Of a stretch of 64,000 nt of DNA, positions 59,968 through 64,000 are shown piece after piece. Numbering within the stretch: position 1 is the stretch's first letter; the number at the start of each line of letters is the position of its first letter. The notes under the pieces were generated by a model. The model was given only the letters and a program-made list of their open reading frames with translations. It did no database searches and was not told the origin of the DNA. The position numbers and the translations under genes were made by a program. Source of the stretch: JAKVAV01 sp964651785 (lineage in GTDB: Bacteria; Bacteroidota; Bacteroidia; Flavobacteriales_D; Cryomorphaceae); the NCBI GenBank assembly GCA_964651785.1, contig CAZYWJ010000011.1, forward strand, positions 1 through 64,000, in the 5' to 3' direction.

Positions 59968-61787
59968 ACAATCGGGAGATAAATGTCGAATGTCGTTTGT
60001 TTTCCAACCACACTATCAACTTCTATTTGTCCACCCATCGATTCCACTTGATTCTTCGTCAGGAAAAGACCAATACCACGCGCATCCTCATTTCCATGAA
60101 ACGTTTTGTACATGCGGAAAAGCTTTGATCCGTATTTTTCTAAATCGATTCCCATTCCGTTATCCGTAAAGGAAACTTTGATCATCGATTTATCCTTCGA
60201 TGCCTTAACGGATATCTCAAGTTTGCGGTCTATGGACTTGTACTTAACGGAATTGGAAAGGAGATTGAGAAAAATGGAATCCACGTATGCCGGTATTCCG
60301 TGTACTCGGAGATCTTCGGGTATATCCAATTTTACATCAGCATCAGCTAAAGAAATCAGTGCAGAAATAGAAGCCAACGACCTCTCTGCGGCATCGTATA
60401 AATTTATCTCGCAATAATTCTCTTCTTCAGAAGTATGAATGACAACTACATCGCTCACATGTCCGAGTGTTTCCGTCAATTGATGAGAAGCCTCTCTCAG
60501 CATCTCAATGGTTTGTGCCGATGGATTCTCGGTTTTAGATTCATTGAGAATATCAGTCAGTAAGCTGATATTACTCGCGTGAGACCGCATGTTGTGCGAA
60601 ACGATATGCGCGAAATTCTTGAGGGTTTCGTTTTGTCGCGTCACTTTCCCAATCATCTCATCCAGCGCTTGCTGCGCGTCAACCAAATCTTGAATCAGGC
60701 GACCTTCAGCGATGAGCCGCTTGGCTTTGTCACTTCCGTCTTTCATTGGTTTCAAATTGAAATCAATGGTAATCTCATTTTTGTTTTTGTCCCATACCTT
60801 GACATTGTAACGCACAAACTCGCCGGCTGCAGCACGCTTTATAGCTTGCTTCAACCGCTGCTGATTGTCTTCAGAATTTTGCCACCAAAATGCTTCCCAA
60901 AACTTCCGACCGATTACATCATTCGCTGAAAGCCCGGCAAATTCAAGAGCAGTATTATTCGCTGCGAGCATGGTACCATCACTTTCCAAAATACCACAAA
61001 ATTGAAAGGTCGAATTAAATACATCTTCAAATTGACGACGACTTGCATCTAAAGCTTGATTTTTCAGCTTATCCTCCGTGATATCCTGGATGGTTCCGTA
61101 AACCATTTTGCACTCTCCATTTTCCATTACGGGCTTACCGCGAGAACGGACCCACTTAGTAACACCCTTGGCGTCGACAAATTCAAACTCCTCATCGAAA
61201 TCCGTCCCTTCTTCCACACTCTTATTGAAAAGATAAGATATACGAGATCTTGATTCTCCCTCCTTGTAGAAATTGATCGAATCATCCAACCCGGGTAGAT
61301 TACCTTCCTCCAAGCCGTAAATTTTATATACAAAAGGGGTCCAGTGTAACTGTTTTTCTGCAATATCCACACACCAGCCACCCGTATTGTTTATCGAGTC
61401 AAATTCATTGTATACCCTTTCTCTTTCCTTGGTACAGGAGATATCAAAAAACAGGAGAGCTCGCTTCTTTCCAATCGAATTTTGGAGATCTTTAATCTTT
61501 ATCTCAAACCAAACCCATCGTCCATCAGCATGAAGAAATCGAATAATACGTGATTCCGTCTGAACAAAACTCTGATTCCAATCCAGTACGGATTCTAAGG
61601 TTTGTCGGTCATCATAAAATACGTATTTGGTCACCTGATCAAGATGAATCTCATCGAGCGCATAGTCTATACCAAGTAGGCTCCAAAAGCTTTGCGAAAC
61701 GTTAAGCGACGGGCTCCCTTCATTTAAATGCCAAAAGCCATCGGTCAAACCTTCAATTACTTCTTCTTTAAAGTCTAAGGGTTTCAT
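59964..61787 (-). CDS. PAS-domain sensor histidine kinase
   Basis: 607 residues. Three PAS-like regions: about 10-115 (FWHLNEGSPSLNVSQSFWSLLG), 130-240 (GGWCVDIAEKQLHWTPFVYKIYG) and 252-370 (FQFCGILESDGTMLAANNTALEFAGLS); H-box FAHIVSHNMRSHASN with His398; C-terminal HATPase with NSVKYKS, DNGMGIDLEKYG, GIGLFLTKNQVESMGG. No transmembrane segment, so a cytosolic sensor. Phosphorylates the receiver gene that overlaps its end. Confidence 0.93.
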   Translation of the reverse strand: MKPLDFKEEVIEGLTDGFWHLNEGSPSLNVSQSFWSLLGIDYALDEIHLDQVTKYVFYDDRQTLESVLDWNQSFVQTESRIIRFLHADGRWVWFEIKIKDLQNSIGKKRALLFFDISCTKERERVYNEFDSINNTGGWCVDIAEKQLHWTPFVYKIYGLEEGNLPGLDDSINFYKEGESRSRISYLFNKSVEEGTDFDEEFEFVDAKGVTKWVRSRGKPVMENGECKMVYGTIQDITEDKLKNQALDASRRQFEDVFNSTFQFCGILESDGTMLAANNTALEFAGLSANDVIGRKFWEAFWWQNSEDNQQRLKQAIKRAAAGEFVRYNVKVWDKNKNEITIDFNLKPMKDGSDKAKRLIAEGRLIQDLVDAQQALDEMIGKVTRQNETLKNFAHIVSHNMRSHASNISLLTDILNESKTENPSAQTIEMLREASHQLTETLGHVSDVVVIHTSEEENYCEINLYDAAERSLASISALISLADADVKLDIPEDLRVHGIPAYVDSIFLNLLSNSVKYKSIDRKLEISVKASKDKSMIKVSFTDNGMGIDLEKYGSKLFRMYKTFHGNEDARGIGLFLTKNQVESMGGQIEVDSVVGKQTTFDIYLPIV

Positions 61788-61904
61788 GCCGAATATTACG
61801 AACAGCTTTGCTTAAACGATTCTGATTAAACAATTTTTTCGGCGAGTGTCCCGTCAGCTTCTTTAAAAAAGCGAAAAAGAACTACTAAATGAACTTCTTG
61901 TAAA

Positions 61905-63773
61905 TTAGTTTCTCCCTCTCTTCGGATAACCTCCGCCCTTTTTCTTTTTCGAACTTCCGGCTTTTTTGGGGTAACTGCTTCCCTTCTTTTTCCCTTTGAA
62001 CTTTCCGCCGCCCGAGCCGAAACTCTTCGTGGCTTTAAAGGGTTTTTTATCTCCGTAGGATGACTGCACGTGGGTATCGGTAACGATTACATCAACCTGA
62101 CGACCGCTGAAGTTCATGCCGCTAAGTGACATTGCCACTTCGGTCGCAAATTTCTCCTCAACATCAACGGTGCTGCGTTCTTCATCAATGGAAATTCGAC
62201 CAAAGTTCACCTTATCATTACCCATGATCTCGTTGATCACTCCCATTAATCGGTTGGGCTTCAACTCCTGTCTGGAGCCAACGTTTATTTCGAGAGTGGT
62301 AAATCCCGACTCGGTTTTTCCACCGCTCCTTCTTCGTTCATTTCTTTCAGGGCGATCATTGAAACTTTCTCTGTCATTTCTCTCTTTTCTTCCGGTGCGA
62401 TCTCGACGACCACCTCGGTCATCTCGCTCATTTCCTCTCGCTGATGGAGCAGCATTGATATCCCCACCTTTTTCAGTTTCCACTTCGATGGATTTGAGCG
62501 CGTACCTTGTTAATTGAGCGATGAGTTGTTCCCGATCCAACTCAGAAAGAAGCACGTTCATCTCGGCATTGAGATTTTTGAAATCCTTGTGCTCCGTATT
62601 TGCATAGTGAATGTCTTCGCCTACTCCCAGAACCCTTCCCCGAACGATTTCATCCATAGTGGGAACTTTCTTGAGTTCAAATTTCTTACCAACCATCTTT
62701 TCAATCTCTTTCAAACGACGGTTTTCACGGCTATGAAGAATGGAAAGACAAATACCGCTTTTACCGGCTCGTCCCGTTCTTCCGCTGCGGTGAACATACA
62801 CTTCAGGATCATCGGGTAGTGTGTAATTAATGACGTGAGTCAAATCATCCACGTCAATTCCACGTGCGGCAACATCTGTAGCCACGAGCATGCGCAAACT
62901 CTTCGAACGAAAGTTTCGCATCACCGAATCGCGTTGCGCTTGCGACAAGTCTCCGTTTAAGGCTTGCGCCGGATAGCCGTGACGACTTAATTTGGTAGCC
63001 AAATCATTCGTTTCTCTTCGCGTGCGGCAAAACACCACACCGTAAAACTCAGGATGAGCATCGGCCAATCTCTTCAAAGCTTCGTAACGATCCGAAGCTT
63101 TCACCATGTAGTACTCGTGTGTTACATTTTTGGCACCTTCATTTCGCTTACCAATGCTGATACGCTTGGCGGGGCCCATATACTTCTTGGCAATACTTTC
63201 CACCTTGGGTGGCATGGTAGCCGAAAAAAGCCAAGTGGATTTGTGCTTAGGGGTTTCTTTAAATATGGTTTCAAGATCATCCTTAAAGCCCATGTTCAAC
63301 ATCTCATCTGCCTCATCGAGAACAAACCAATTGATGTTTTCCAGCTTTAGAATGCCGCGGTTAATCATATCGACCACTCGGCCCGGCGTACCGACAACTA
63401 TTTGAGAACCCTTATTCAAGAAGCGAGCTTGATTGCTTATAGGTGCTCCTCCGTACACGGGGGTGATAAAAACATTGTCAATGTACTTGGCGAAATCTTG
63501 CAAGTCATTGGTGATTTGCAAGCAAAGTTCGCGCGTTGGGCAAAGGATTAAAGCTTGTGTTTGCTTGGAAGATGTGTCAACGTAATGAAGTAATGGCAAT
63601 CCGAATCCAGCCGTTTTGCCCGTTCCCGTTTGTGCGAGTGCTACTAAATCGCTTGCATCTTCCTCCAATAAAGCCAACGTTTCCACTTGGACGGGCGTGG
63701 GAGTGGTAAAACCCATTTCGTCAATAGCCCTAAGAATTTCAGGCTTCAAGCCCGATTCAGAAAAATTTTCCAT
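61905..63773 (-). CDS. deaD: DEAD-box RNA helicase (CsdA/DeaD-like)
   Basis: 622 residues. Q-motif FTTPTPVQV, Walker A AQTGTGKT (47-54), DEAD (153-156), SAT, HRSGRTGRAGKSG. The C-terminal part has an Arg/Gly/Asp-rich linker (NERDDRGGRRDRTGRKERND), a DbpA-type RNA-binding domain (FTTLEINVGSRQELKPNRLMGVI ... GRQVDVIVTD) and a Lys/Gly-rich tail (GGGKFKGKKKGSSYPKK). It remodels rRNA and mRNA, often in cold. A 77-nt or longer leader separates promoter and start. Confidence 0.93.
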   Translation of the reverse strand: MENFSESGLKPEILRAIDEMGFTTPTPVQVETLALLEEDASDLVALAQTGTGKTAGFGLPLLHYVDTSSKQTQALILCPTRELCLQITNDLQDFAKYIDNVFITPVYGGAPISNQARFLNKGSQIVVGTPGRVVDMINRGILKLENINWFVLDEADEMLNMGFKDDLETIFKETPKHKSTWLFSATMPPKVESIAKKYMGPAKRISIGKRNEGAKNVTHEYYMVKASDRYEALKRLADAHPEFYGVVFCRTRRETNDLATKLSRHGYPAQALNGDLSQAQRDSVMRNFRSKSLRMLVATDVAARGIDVDDLTHVINYTLPDDPEVYVHRSGRTGRAGKSGICLSILHSRENRRLKEIEKMVGKKFELKKVPTMDEIVRGRVLGVGEDIHYANTEHKDFKNLNAEMNVLLSELDREQLIAQLTRYALKSIEVETEKGGDINAAPSARGNERDDRGGRRDRTGRKERNDRESFNDRPERNERRRSGGKTESGFTTLEINVGSRQELKPNRLMGVINEIMGNDKVNFGRISIDEERSTVDVEEKFATEVAMSLSGMNFSGRQVDVIVTDTHVQSSYGDKKPFKATKSFGSGGGKFKGKKKGSSYPKKAGSSKKKKGGGYPKRGRN

Positions 63774-63856
63774 GAAATTAATGTGATGTGTCCCTGCGGG
63801 TTTGGCTGAGGAAAGATGAAATGATTATGTATATGTACCCGCTATTAATCAGGCCG

Positions 63857-63864
63857 CAAAGATA
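63857..63864 (-). promoter_or_regulatory. -7 element of the deaD promoter
   Basis: Minus strand TATCTTTG, perfect TAnnTTTG, 83 nt upstream of the deaD ATG; the long untranslated leader may carry cold-responsive control, as known for other deaD-like genes (inference). Confidence 0.5.
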
Positions 63865-63919
63865 ATTGAATAATCTGAATCTTCAGAGTCAAATATCAAT
63901 GTCAGAAACAGGTCATAGA

Positions 63920-63949
63920 AAAGCCCCGCTCGGTATCGAGCAGGGCTTT
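63920..63949 (-). terminator. Terminator of the gene beyond the right edge
   Basis: AAAGCCC/GGGCTTT (63920-63926 with 63943-63949) and GCTCG/CGAGC with loop GTAT, one mismatch between. On the minus strand it is followed by TTTT (63922-63919, overlapping the stem foot). Lies 25 nt past the stop of the T9SS tail. Confidence 0.8.
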
Positions 63950-63974
63950 CTGATCACTCATCCTAAATGGGCAT

Positions 63975-64000
63975 TTATCGCGCTATGATCAACTTACGAG
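63975..64000 (-). CDS. C-terminal end of a T9SS-sorted protein (partial)
   Basis: Only the last eight codons are in the window: (partial)-RKLIIAR and TAA at 63977-63975. Endings such as RKLIIAR are very typical of type IX sorting tails (a basic residue, then KLIIxR). The strand and the following terminator agree. The rest of the protein lies outside. Confidence 0.6.

Overview
The window looks like a chromosomal segment of a member of the Bacteroidota, most likely a marine Flavobacteriales of the Cryomorphaceae/Schleiferiaceae kind. The evidence is indirect: secreted proteins with type IX secretion (T9SS) C-terminal sorting tails, many perfect copies of the Bacteroidota -7 promoter element TAnnTTTG just upstream of genes, almost no Shine-Dalgarno sequences, and Bacteroidota-typical families (DUF4412-like, DUF2279, DUF3667, CtlX, ABC-F with a degenerate second ATPase site). 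No rRNA, tRNA, CRISPR array, prophage or complete insertion sequence is visible. One 100-N assembly gap lies inside a heptanucleotide repeat.

Layout. 1-2.8 kb is accessory: the tail of a GC-rich hydrophobic peptide gene with a terminator, a GC-rich hairpin element, a cluster of short palindromic repeats, a cysteine-less ArsC/Spx-fold protein, and a decayed toxin-antitoxin block (DUF433/DUF5615 joined to YefM/YoeB debris). 2.9-9.3 kb (minus strand) holds folD-ffh and then an operon of two amidinotransferase-fold hydrolases with argS; (GGGTATT)n and an AT-rich short repeat lie between them. 9.4-24.4 kb carries paralogous envelope proteins, an Smr protein, a secreted phosphodiesterase-like protein, msrA, ftsK, lolA, a secreted sugar-dehydrogenase-like T9SS cargo, an SPFH protein and a four-repeat T9SS propeller protein. 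24.5-39.9 kb holds typA, a DUF6745 two-gene module, a hairpin-rich intergenic candidate RNA, a BASS transporter, ung with a helicase, ppc, a nucleotide-sugar dehydratase, a thioesterase, miaE and a lipoprotein methyltransferase.

39.9-45.7 kb is a complete RND tripartite efflux operon (adaptor, pump, outer-membrane channel) closed by a strong terminator. 46.6-51.1 kb is a sulfur module on the minus strand: Crp/Fnr regulator, TauE/SafE exporter, persulfide-dioxygenase-like MBL/rhodanese fusion, single rhodanese, and two half-size YeeE/YedE transporters. These fit together as sensing, import and export, and oxidation or transfer of reduced sulfur. 51.2-54.6 kb has a lone receiver protein, xseA-xseB and a zinc-less Fpg/Nei glycosylase. 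The remainder holds small membrane proteins, an ABC-F ATPase, a solute-binding protein, a PAS histidine kinase with its receiver, a DEAD-box RNA helicase and, at the right edge, the last residues of another T9SS cargo.

The points most worth following up are the hairpin-rich intergenic element at 28.2-28.4 kb, the DUF6745 module, the chimeric toxin-antitoxin remnant, the repeat abutting the ffh promoter, the two-cysteine Crp regulator next to the sulfur genes, and the argS operon with guanidine-modifying enzymes.
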